Source: Allobosea sp. OK403 (GTDB lineage: Bacteria; Pseudomonadota; Alphaproteobacteria; Rhizobiales; Beijerinckiaceae). From it: a stretch of 64,000 bases of DNA. Location: assembly GCF_900113835.1 (NCBI RefSeq), contig NZ_FOQV01000003.1, forward strand, positions 682,001 through 746,000, written 5' to 3'. Position 1 is the first letter of the stretch. Each line of letters starts with the position of its first letter. Both the position numbers and the translations under genes were made by a program. This document shows, piece after piece, positions 19,116 to 26,700 of this stretch. The notes under the pieces are model-generated. The model was not told the origin of the DNA. It saw nothing but the letters and a program-made list of their open reading frames with translations, and made no database searches.

Positions 19116-19136
19116 TATAGTATCCGGTATCGGATA
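19116..19136 (+). promoter_or_regulatory. vapBC -10 box and operator palindrome
   Basis: A -10-like TATAGT (19116-19121) abuts a perfect inverted repeat TATCCG-gtat-CGGATA (19121-19136), 18 bases before the vapB ATG. Antitoxins of this class normally repress their own promoter through such palindromes; the binding itself is inferred. Confidence 0.5.
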
Positions 19137-19153
19137 GCCCGCAGGAGCCCGTG

Positions 19154-19378
19154 ATGGGTACGCATGTCACGATCGATGAGGATGTCGTGCGAGCAGCCGA
19201 GAAGCTGGCGCTGGAGCAGAACCGTACGGTCGGCGAGGTGATTTCCGAGCTCGCGCGACAGTCACTGCCGGCCGGGACAGAGATCACCTATCGCAATGGC
19301 ATTCCGCAGTTGCCCCGCCGCCCCGGAGTGGTCGTCACCATGGAGCTGGTCAACGAGCTTCGCGATGAGGAACCGTGA
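19154..19378 (+). CDS. vapB: VapB-type antitoxin (ribbon-helix-helix)
   Basis: 74-aa small protein with an N-terminal ribbon-helix-helix DNA-binding region (THVTIDEDVVRAAEKLALEQNRTVGEVISELARQSL) and a C-terminal tail that would wrap the toxin. GGAG lies 9 bases before the ATG; a GTG directly upstream is less likely. It overlaps vapC by four bases (GTGA). GC content looks lower than the flanking cob genes, consistent with acquisition as a module. The toxin identity supports the antitoxin call. Confidence 0.85.
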   Translation: MGTHVTIDEDVVRAAEKLALEQNRTVGEVISELARQSLPAGTEITYRNGIPQLPRRPGVVVTMELVNELRDEEP

Positions 19379-19818
19379 CCTATCTGCTCGACGTCAATGT
19401 TCTGATCGCACTGATTGATCCAGCGCACGACCACTATTCCGCAGCCCATGACTGGTTCTCATCGACGGGCCGCCACTCCTGGGCAACCTGCCCGATCATA
19501 GAGAACGGCGTTGTCCGCATTCTCGGCAATCCGCGCTATCCGTTTCCACTCGCCCAATCATCGCCCGCTGGTGTCGCGAGAATCCTCGGCGAATTGCGGG
19601 CGGCTCCCGGCCATGTCTTTTGGGCGGACGAAATCAGCCTGCTCAACCCCGCCATAGTCGATCTCGGTCAACTGCTTCATTCGCTGCAGGTCACGGACAC
19701 CTATCTGCTGGCGCTCGCAGTCTCGAAAGGTGGAAAGCTCGCTACCTTCGACGCTCGGTTGACCACGAATTCCGTCCACGGCGGCGCTGCTGCACTCCAC
19801 CTCATCCCGACAGCCTAA
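19375..19818 (+). CDS. vapC: VapC-type toxin, PIN-domain ribonuclease
   Basis: 147-aa PIN-domain protein. Acidic metal-binding residues are at the expected places: Asp6 (LLDVNVLIALID), Glu43 (IIENGVVRI), Asp108 (TDTYLLALA) and Asp126 (LATFDARL). VapC toxins cleave tRNA or rRNA when free of VapB. GTG start inside the vapB stop gives translational coupling. The module separates cbiB from the convergent cobO, with only 5 bases to the cobO stop. Confidence 0.9.
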   Translation: MTYLLDVNVLIALIDPAHDHYSAAHDWFSSTGRHSWATCPIIENGVVRILGNPRYPFPLAQSSPAGVARILGELRAAPGHVFWADEISLLNPAIVDLGQLLHSLQVTDTYLLALAVSKGGKLATFDARLTTNSVHGGAAALHLIPTA

Positions 19819-19823
19819 TCCCC

Positions 19824-20435
19824 TCAGAACTCGATCCCCGCCTGCGCCTTCACGCCGGCCGCGAAATGGTGCTTCACCAGCGTCATTTCCGTCACCAGAT
19901 CGGCAGCCGCGATCAGCTCCGGCTTGGCGTTGCGGCCGGTGACGACGATGTGGAGGTCGTTCCGGCGCGCAGCGAGCGTCGCGACCACCTCGTCCAATGG
20001 CAGATAGTCATAGCGCAGCGCGATGTTGAGCTCGTCCAGCACGATCAGGCGGATCGTCTCGTCGGCCATCAATTCCTTGGCCTTCTCGAAGGCGCGCTCG
20101 GCCGCGGCGATGTCGCGGGCCTTGTCCTGCGTCTCCCAGGTGAAGCCTTCGCCCATGCTGTGCCAGGTGATCTGATCGCCGAAGGCATCGAGGGCCTTGC
20201 GCTCGCCCGTCGCCCAGGCGCCCTTGATGAACTGGACCACACCGACGCGCCAGCCATGGCCGAGCGCGCGCAGGATCAGCCCGAAAGCCGCCGTCGATTT
20301 GCCCTTGCCCGGCCCGGTGTTGACGATCAGCAGGCCCTTCTCGATCGTCTTGGCGGCAACCTCGGCGTCCTGCACCGCCTTGCGCTTCTCCATCTTGGCC
20401 TTGTGGCGGGCGGCCTCTTCAGTGTCGATCGTCAT
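19824..20435 (-). CDS. cobO: Corrinoid adenosyltransferase (cob(I)yrinic acid a,c-diamide)
   Basis: 203-aa CobA/CobO/BtuR-type enzyme that transfers the adenosyl group of ATP to cob(I)alamin precursors, giving the cofactor form EutBC needs. The P-loop GPGKGKS is at residues 41-47, followed by FGLILRALGHGWRVGVVQFIKG. The segment VLDELNIALRYDYL (Walker-B-like) and the C-terminal VTEMTLVKHHFAAGVKAQAGIEF are family hallmarks. One base separates it from cobU, its likely operon partner. Confidence 0.95.
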   Translation of the reverse strand: MTIDTEEAARHKAKMEKRKAVQDAEVAAKTIEKGLLIVNTGPGKGKSTAAFGLILRALGHGWRVGVVQFIKGAWATGERKALDAFGDQITWHSMGEGFTWETQDKARDIAAAERAFEKAKELMADETIRLIVLDELNIALRYDYLPLDEVVATLAARRNDLHIVVTGRNAKPELIAAADLVTEMTLVKHHFAAGVKAQAGIEF

Positions 20436-20436
20436 C

Positions 20437-20949
20437 TCACTTCACCTGCATCGCCAGTCCAGCGACCATGAAGACCACGTGCCGGGCCTCGGCCGCAAGC
20501 TTCTGGTGCAGGCGGCCGGCCTCGTCGCGGAAGCGCCGCGCCAGGGCATTGTCGGGCACGATGCCGAGCCCGACTTCGTTCGAAACCAGCACGACGGGGC
20601 CGGAGGCTTCGGCACAGGCGGCGATGAGCTCGGCGCCGGCGGACGCCGTATCCCGCTCCGCCAGGATCAGATTGGTCAGCCACAATGTCAGGCAATCGAC
20701 CAGGATCGGTCGCCCCGCCGGCACGGCGCGAACAGCCTCGGGCAAGGCGAGCGGCGCATCGACCGTAAGCCAGTTGTCGGAGCGCCGCGCCCGATGCTCG
20801 GCGATGCGCCCGCGCATCTCGTCGTCATAGGCCTGGGCGGTCGCGATATAGGTCCAGGGCGCCGGCAGCGCCTCGATCAGCGCCTCGGCATGGCGGCTCT
20901 TGCCCGAGCGCGCGCCGCCGAGGACGAGGGTGAGATGAGGAGTTTCCAA
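20437..20949 (-). CDS. cobU: Adenosylcobinamide kinase / cobinamide-phosphate guanylyltransferase
   Basis: 170-aa bifunctional enzyme (CobP in Pseudomonas naming) that phosphorylates adenosylcobinamide and then forms the GDP derivative. P-loop GGARSGKSRHAE at residues 11-22. His52 in RIAEHRARR corresponds to the guanylated histidine. Also LVDCLTLWLTNL and VSNEVGLGIVPDNALARRFRD. TTG start, supported by a strong GGAGG about 10 bases upstream; no ATG fits. Downstream gene is cobO. Confidence 0.93.
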   Translation of the reverse strand: METPHLTLVLGGARSGKSRHAEALIEALPAPWTYIATAQAYDDEMRGRIAEHRARRSDNWLTVDAPLALPEAVRAVPAGRPILVDCLTLWLTNLILAERDTASAGAELIAACAEASGPVVLVSNEVGLGIVPDNALARRFRDEAGRLHQKLAAEARHVVFMVAGLAMQVK

Positions 20950-20964
20950 GAGCCCTTTCCTCCG

Positions 20965-21082
20965 GCGTCATGGTCGGCCCCGAGCCGACCATCTCCTGCA
21001 AGAGATTCTCGGGGTCTGCGCGGAGTTTATCCTTGGGCCGATCGAAGATCGGACCCGAGGGCTTCGCCCAAGAATGACGGCG
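20965..21082. repeat. GTCATGGTCGGG-type palindromic repeat
   Basis: Starts gcgtcatggtcggccccgag and ends cccaagaatgacggcgc, with internal hairpins. It lies between divergent cobU and the riboswitch promoter. Confidence 0.7.
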
Positions 21083-21089
21083 CAGTGCA

Positions 21090-21119
21090 TTGCACAGCAC
21101 CGCCCACATGGCTAATGAT
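21090..21119 (+). promoter_or_regulatory. Candidate promoter of the cbtB-cobJ operon
   Basis: TTGCAC (21090-21095) and AATGAT (21114-21119), spacing 18, would start transcription about where the riboswitch begins (21126). The boxes are imperfect; position is the main support. Confidence 0.4.
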
Positions 21120-21125
21120 CATCCG

Positions 21126-21284
21126 CGACGGTGCCCCGGCAACTGGGTGAAAAGGGAACGCGGTGCGATACCGCGGCTGCCCCCGCAACTGTAAGCGGTG
21201 AGTTCTGCGCCATCGGCCACTGGGAGCGATCCCGGGAAGGCGGCTCAGAACGTCGAGATCCGTGAGCCAGGAGACCTGCCGTCG
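21126..21284 (+). ncRNA. Cobalamin riboswitch
   Basis: A 159-nt aptamer closed by P1 pairing cgacgg (21126-21131) with ccgtcg (21279-21284). It contains the conserved segments ggcaactgggtgaaaaggga, cccgcaactgtaagcggtga, gccactgg and cgggaaggcgg, and the B12 box agccaggagacctgcc (21265-21280). It lies directly upstream of cbtB and is expected to lower expression of the cobalt transporter and cob genes when adenosylcobalamin is abundant. Confidence 0.95.
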
Positions 21285-21302
21285 TCGTTCCGCAATCCAA
21301 CA

Positions 21303-21326
21303 GGCCGCCGGCGGGGCGGCCAGGAG
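21303..21326 (+). promoter_or_regulatory. Hairpin abutting the cbtB ribosome-binding site
   Basis: Perfect 7-bp arms (21303-21309 with 21315-21321) with a 5-base loop end exactly where the Shine-Dalgarno AGGAG (21322-21326) begins, 7 bases before the cbtB ATG. There is no U-run, so the riboswitch probably controls translation rather than termination (inference). Confidence 0.6.
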
Positions 21327-21333
21327 AAACACG

Positions 21334-21510
21334 ATGAACACCTCCGCTTCGCTTTCGACTTCGGCCGGCGTTTCCGAACGCGCCAAGGCTGCTCTGGCCG
21401 CCCTGCTGCTCGGCAGCGTGCTGATCTTCACGGTCGGCTTCGCGCATTCGAGTAGCGTCCACAACGCCGCCCACGACACGCGCCACACGCTCGCCTTCCC
21501 CTGCCACTGA
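21334..21510 (+). CDS. cbtB: Cobalt transporter subunit CbtB
   Basis: 58-aa protein with one membrane helix (about residues 19-37) and a histidine-rich tail holding His38, His43, His47, His51 and a terminal CH, the expected metal-binding end of CbtB. CbtAB is a predicted B12-regulated cobalt transporter; the riboswitch just upstream fits. The ATG follows AGGAG. Longer in-frame starts run into the riboswitch and were rejected. Confidence 0.93.
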   Translation: MNTSASLSTSAGVSERAKAALAALLLGSVLIFTVGFAHSSSVHNAAHDTRHTLAFPCH

Positions 21511-21521
21511 GGGGATCAGAC

Positions 21522-22280
21522 ATGGTCAATCGCGTTCTCACGGTCAGTCTCCTGGCCGGGCTTCTGGCTGGGCTCGTCATCGCCGCGCTCCAGCACGTCA
21601 CCACCACGCCGCTGATCCTCAAGGCGGAAACCTATGAAGCGGCGATGCGCGCTGCCGCGCCGTCTTTCGCGTCCTTTGACGGGCAGGCCCGCATCATCCT
21701 CGCCCATGGTCCCGCCGGCGACGCCGCCGGCCACGAGCATGCCGAATGGAAGCCGCAGGACGGCCTGCAGCGCACCGCCTTCACCACGCTGGTCACGGTC
21801 GCGACCGCGATCGGCTTCGCCGCGCTGCTGCTCGGCGGCATGATCGCGGCGAATGAGACGATCGACGACAGGCGCGCGCTCGCCTGGGCGGTCTGCGGCT
21901 TCCTCGCCTTCGGCCTCGTCCCGGCTGCAGGACTCGCGCCGGATTTGCCCGGCAGCGCGGCGGCCGAACTCTTGCCTCGTCAGATCTGGTGGGTCGCGAC
22001 GGCGCTGGTCACGGCTGGCGGGCTCTTCGTCTTCCTGCGCATGGAAGCCGGCTGGCTCAGGGCTCTGGCAGTCCTGGCCATGCTCGTGCCGCATCTGATC
22101 GGCGCGCCGCATCCGGCCGCGCCGGAGAGTAAGGTCCCAGCCGAGATCGCAGCGCATTTCACCGCGCTGTCGCTCTCGGTCCAGGCCGCGCTCTGGCTCG
22201 CCACCGGCCTGGCCGTCGGCGTGATCTGGCCAAGGATGACACGCAAAGCTTTGGCGACGCGACGCGCAGCCAAGGCCTGA
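21522..22280 (+). CDS. cbtA: Cobalt transporter subunit CbtA
   Basis: 252-aa integral membrane protein of the CbtA family, partner of CbtB 11 bases upstream. About five to six hydrophobic segments are visible (near residues 5-25, 90-110, 118-138, 155-172, 178-195 and 220-240). The first loop has the histidine-containing stretch HGPAGDAAGHEHAEW, a plausible metal site. CbtAB supplies Co2+ for the CobN-type chelatase encoded downstream. Confidence 0.9.
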   Translation: MVNRVLTVSLLAGLLAGLVIAALQHVTTTPLILKAETYEAAMRAAAPSFASFDGQARIILAHGPAGDAAGHEHAEWKPQDGLQRTAFTTLVTVATAIGFAALLLGGMIAANETIDDRRALAWAVCGFLAFGLVPAAGLAPDLPGSAAAELLPRQIWWVATALVTAGGLFVFLRMEAGWLRALAVLAMLVPHLIGAPHPAAPESKVPAEIAAHFTALSLSVQAALWLATGLAVGVIWPRMTRKALATRRAAKA

Positions 22281-22286
22281 CGCCTC

Positions 22287-22311
22287 GCGCGCTCCTCGCC
22301 CGGGAGCGCGC
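22287..22311 (+). other. Intercistronic stem-loop between cbtA and the DUF1636 gene
   Basis: Perfect 9-bp arms gcgcgctcc (22287-22295) and ggagcgcgc (22303-22311) with a 7-base loop. No T-run follows, so it is more likely an mRNA stability or processing hairpin than a terminator. Confidence 0.5.
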
Positions 22312-22334
22312 ATCTCGAACACGGAGGCGTTTGC

Positions 22335-22745
22335 ATGCCCGAGCCCGATCTCACTATCCATGTCTGCACCGTCTGCCGGCGCGTGCGCGAGGACCTCACC
22401 GAAGGCTACGACCAGCCGGGGCTCGGCCTCGCCACTGCGCTCGGCGAGCGGCTTGCCGGCAAGGCCGGGATCACCGTCGCGGCGGTCGAATGCCTCGCCG
22501 TCTGCAAGCGCCCTTGCACGGTCGCCTTCGCGGCGAACGGCAAATGGACCTATCTCGTCGGCGATCTCGACGCCGAGACCCATCTCGACGATATCGTCGG
22601 CGCGGCGGAGAGCTATGCCGCCAGCGCCAACGGCATCATTCCCTGGAAAGAGCGACCCATCCCCTTCCGCAAGGGCGTGGTCGCGCGCGTGCCGCCGCTG
22701 AGCCTGCGCGAACAAGGCCTGCGCGAACAAGGATCGACATCATGA
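22335..22745 (+). CDS. DUF1636 metal-binding (thioredoxin-like ferredoxin) protein
   Basis: 136-aa member of DUF1636, a family found beside cobW and cobN. Five cysteines are placed as in thioredoxin-fold ferredoxins: CTVC at 11-14 and Cys53, Cys57 and Cys61 in VECLAVCKRPC. It could bind an iron-sulfur cluster or deliver metal; neither is proven. The C-terminal repeat LREQGLREQG comes from a short DNA duplication. Its stop overlaps the cobW ATG by four bases, tying it to cobalt handling. Confidence 0.82.
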   Translation: MPEPDLTIHVCTVCRRVREDLTEGYDQPGLGLATALGERLAGKAGITVAAVECLAVCKRPCTVAFAANGKWTYLVGDLDAETHLDDIVGAAESYAASANGIIPWKERPIPFRKGVVARVPPLSLREQGLREQGSTS

Positions 22746-23779
22746 ATGCCTCCCTGGCCAAAGTGCCTTGCACCATCATCACCGGCTTCCTGGGCGCCGG
22801 AAAAACCACGCTGGTGCGCCATCTGCTTGAGAACGCCGGAGGCAAGCGCCTCGCCGTGCTCGTCAACGAATTCGGCGATCTCGGCTTCGACGGCTCCTTC
22901 CTCGCCGGCTGCGGCATCGAAGGCTGCACGGAAGAAGATGTGGTGGAGCTGCCCAATGGCTGCATCTGCTGCACGGTCGCCGACGATTTCGTGCCGGCGC
23001 TGGAAAAGCTGCTGAACCGCCCGAACCCGCCCGAGCACATCCTGATCGAAACCTCGGGCCTGGCCCTGCCGAAGCCGCTGGTGACAGCCTTCAACTGGCC
23101 GGCAATCCGCTCGCGCGTCACTGTCGATGGCGTCATCGCAGTGGTCGACGGACCGGCCGTCGCCGAGGGCCAGTTCGCCGATGACCCCGAGGCAATGGCC
23201 GCTCAAGCCGCGCAGGATTCATCGGTCGAGCACGACAACCCGCTGGAGGAGGTCTTCGAGGACCAGATCCTCTGCGCCGACCTGATTCTACTCAACAAGA
23301 GCGATCTCGTTGACGCAGAAGCCAGAGCCCGCGTCATCGCTGAAATCAGGGAGCATCTGCCCAAAGCGATCAAGATCGTCGAGACCTCGCATGGCAAGGT
23401 CGAGCCGGCGTTGATCGTGGGGCTGAACGCCGCCGCCGAGAGCGATCTCGCGGTGCGCCCCTCGCATCACGGCGAGGGCGAGGACCATGACCATGACGAT
23501 TTCGACTCGGTCTCGCTGCCGCTGCCGGCCGGCCTCTCGCCCGAGACACTCTCGATCCGCATGACCAAGGCCGCCGAGGCCGAGGGCGTGCTGCGGCTGA
23601 AGGGTTTCACCGCCGTGCCGGGCAAGCCGATGCGCCTCGTCATGCAGGGCGTCGGCCGCCGCGTCAGCCATCATTTCGACCGGGCCTGGGGCGCTGACGA
23701 GGCACGCGACGGCCGGCTCGTCGTGATCGGCCTCAAGGGCTTCGACCGCACTGCCGTGGAGGCCGCGCTCGCGGGCTGA
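22742..23779 (+). CDS. cobW: CobW, GTP-dependent metal chaperone
   Basis: 345-aa G3E GTPase of the COG0523 group. Walker A GFLGAGKTT at residues 15-23; the metal-binding CxCC motif at Cys74-Ile-Cys76-Cys77 in NGCICC; guanine-specificity motif NKSD near residue 180. A histidine/aspartate stretch HHGEGEDHDHDDFD separates the GTPase and C-terminal domains. It is thought to load cobalt for the late corrin pathway. It starts inside the DUF1636 stop (ATGA) and ends 7 bases before cobN. Confidence 0.95.
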   Translation: MNASLAKVPCTIITGFLGAGKTTLVRHLLENAGGKRLAVLVNEFGDLGFDGSFLAGCGIEGCTEEDVVELPNGCICCTVADDFVPALEKLLNRPNPPEHILIETSGLALPKPLVTAFNWPAIRSRVTVDGVIAVVDGPAVAEGQFADDPEAMAAQAAQDSSVEHDNPLEEVFEDQILCADLILLNKSDLVDAEARARVIAEIREHLPKAIKIVETSHGKVEPALIVGLNAAAESDLAVRPSHHGEGEDHDHDDFDSVSLPLPAGLSPETLSIRMTKAAEAEGVLRLKGFTAVPGKPMRLVMQGVGRRVSHHFDRAWGADEARDGRLVVIGLKGFDRTAVEAALAG

Positions 23780-23786
23780 ACACGCC

Positions 23787-26700
23787 ATGCACCTCCTCCC
23801 GACCAACGAGATCAGGCTCGACGACGGCGAAGACGCCGTCGACCTCGCCTTGCCGCCGGGAGATGTGCTGGTTCTGTCCTATGCCGACAGCGATCTCTCG
23901 GCGATAGCGGTCGCCGCCGGCATGAATGCCGGCATGACTGCCGGAGTGAGCGGGTTCGATGTCCGGCTCGCCTCGCTCAGGCAGCTCAAGCACCCGCTGT
24001 CAGTCGACCTGCTGGTCGAGAAGACGGCGGCACAGAGCCGTTTCGTGCTGGTGCGCTGCCTCGGCGGGCTGGACTATTGGCGCTACGGCGTCGAGCAGCT
24101 GACCGAGACCTGCCGGCGCGAAGGCATCGCGCTTGCCGTGCTACCGGGTGACGACCGGCCGGATGCGCGCTTGGCGGAACACAGCACCGTGCCCGCGGAG
24201 TTCGCGGCCGAATTGCTCGGCTATTTCCATGCCGGTGGCGGCGCTGAGAACATGCGGCGGTTGCTGGGGCGGATTGGGGATTATCTCGGCCCCTCCCTTC
24301 CCTCATCCGACCCGGCTGCGCCGGGCCACCTTCTCCCAGCCATCTCGGGCTTGCCCGAGATGGACAATCCAAGCTGCCAATATCGGCAACAGCCGACATT
24401 GGGTGGGGAGAAGGATGAGGCGGCGGCAGCTTCGCCCTTCTCCCCTCCCATCTCGAGCTTGCCCGAGATGGGCAACCCTGAGTGTCAAAGTCGGCAACAG
24501 CCGACTTTGATGGGGAGAAGGTGCCGGCAGGCGGACGAGGGAAGGCGAGATGCTTTCGAGCTCGCACCCCTTCCGCTCCCTTCGCTCTTCGCGCTCAGCG
24601 CAGGCGCAACTCCCACCCCCTGGCACGAGGCGCTCGCCGTCCTTCCCACTGATGCTCCGCTCGTCCCCATCCTGGTCTACCGCTCGGGTGTCAGCGCCGG
24701 CGACACCGCGATGGCTGAGGCGATCTCCGCGGCTCTCGCCGCCCGCGGCCACGCCCCGCTGATCTTGGCGCTCACCAGCCTGAAGGACCCCACTGTTACG
24801 GCGGAACTCGCGGCGCTGATCGCCCTGCGCAGGCCCGCGCTAATCATCACCACCACCGCCTTCTCGGCTCGCGAGGGTGGCGCTTTCGTGCTCGACGCCG
24901 CCGATTGCCCGGTGCTGCAGGCCGTACCCGTCGGCAGCGCGCGCGAGGCCTGGAATGCCTCGCCGCGCGGTTTGTCGGCCGTCGATCTTGCCATGCAGGT
25001 GGCGCTGCCTGAATTCGACGGCAGGCTCGGAGCCATCCCCGTCGCGTTCAAGGCGGATGCGACGGATGCCGCGACCGGCCTCGTCATCCGCCGCCTCCTG
25101 CCCGATCCCGAAGGCATCGCAGCGCTGGCCGATCTCGCCGCCGGCTGGATCGCGCTCGCGGCCAAGCCAGTGGCCGAGCGCAAGCTCGCGCTGGTGATGT
25201 CGGACTATCCCGCACGCGGCGGCCGGGCCGGCTTCGCAGTCGGGCTGGATACGCCGGCAAGCGTGACTGCGATCTCGGAGCTGCTGGCGGAGGCGGGGTA
25301 CGCCGTCGCCAACCGTCATTGCGAGCGCAGCGAAGCAATCCCGGAGGGCTCGCTCGACGGCCCTGGATTGCTTCGCTGCGCTCGCAATGACGAAGATGGG
25401 CCCGCGCTCATGGCAGCCCTCACCACCGGTCCAGCCGGTTTCACCGTCCCGCTCGGCGCCTATCGCGTCTGGCTCGACGGCATTCCCGCGGCCGCCCGCG
25501 ACGCCCTCATCGCCGTCCATGGCGAGCCGGAGCCCGACGGCAGCAGCTTCCGCTTCCGCACCGTCCAGGCCGGGCATCTCACCATCGCGCTGCAGCCGCC
25601 GCGCGATGCCACGCCCGACCGCAAGGCGCGCTATCACGATCCAGACGCTCCGCCGGGCCATGCCTATCTCGCCTTCTATCTCGGCTTGCGCGAAACCCAG
25701 CACATCGACGCGCTGATCCATCTCGGCACGCATGGCACCATGGAGTGGCTGCCGGGCAAGGCGGTCGCGCTCTCGCCCTCCTGCTGGCCGCGCCTGATCA
25801 CCCAGGGCCTGCCGGTGATCTATCCTTATGTGGTCGATGATCCCGGCGAGGCCGCGCCCGCCAAGCGCCGGCTGTCGGCGATCACGCTCGGCCATCTGCC
25901 GCCTGAACTCGCCGAGACCGGGGCCGGCGGAGAAGTCGCCCTGCTGCGCGATCTCGTCGAGGAGTTCTCGCAGGCGCAAGTGATGGACCCGCGCCGGGCC
26001 GAGATCGTTGCCCGCGAGATCCGCGAGCGGGCTGAAGCCAGCGGGCTCAGCGAGAGCTGCGGCGTCACGCCTGCCATGGAGATGAGCGAAGCGCTGACCC
26101 GGCTCGACGCGCAGCTCTGCGATATCGCCGAATTGCCTTTCCGCGACGGGCTGCACATTTTCGGGCAAGCAGCCCACGACCTCACCTCCTCCGAGGCCGA
26201 ACGGACAAACCTGCTACGCGCGCTCGATGGCCGCTTCGTGCCGCCCGGCCCCGCCGGCTCGCCGCATCGCGGCCGGCCCGATGTGCTGCCGACCGGGCGC
26301 AACCTCTCGACGCTGGATCCGCGCGCGATCCCTACGCGGGCGGCGGCAAGGCTCGGCGGCCTCGCGGCACAGGCCGTGATCGAGCGCCATCTGCAGGAAC
26401 ATGGCGATCATCCGCGCCGGATCGTGATGGATCTCTGGGCCTCGCCGACCCTGCGCTCGGGCGGCGAGGATATCGCTCATGCGCTCGCCCTGATGGGCGT
26501 CGAGCCGCTCTGGGACCATGCCTCGACGCGGGTGACGGGGTTTTCGATCGTCCCGCAGCCGAAGCTGACGCATCCGCGCCTCGACGTGACGATCCGCATC
26601 TCCGGCGCCTTCCGCGACACGTTTCCCGGGCAGATCGCCCTGCTCGATACGGCCGCCCGCGCGGTCGCGTCCCTCGACGAGCCCGACGAATGGAACGAGC

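Noticed and set aside
20949..21120. A second cobalamin riboswitch for cobU-cobO on the minus strand
   Set aside because: No B12 box or core segments can be found upstream of cobU; the space is filled by a palindromic repeat.
24303..24752. Possibility that cobN is two genes or a pseudogene split by repeats
   Set aside because: The frame is open from 23787 to 27422, conserved CobN segments lie on both sides in the same frame, and neither insertion introduces a stop.
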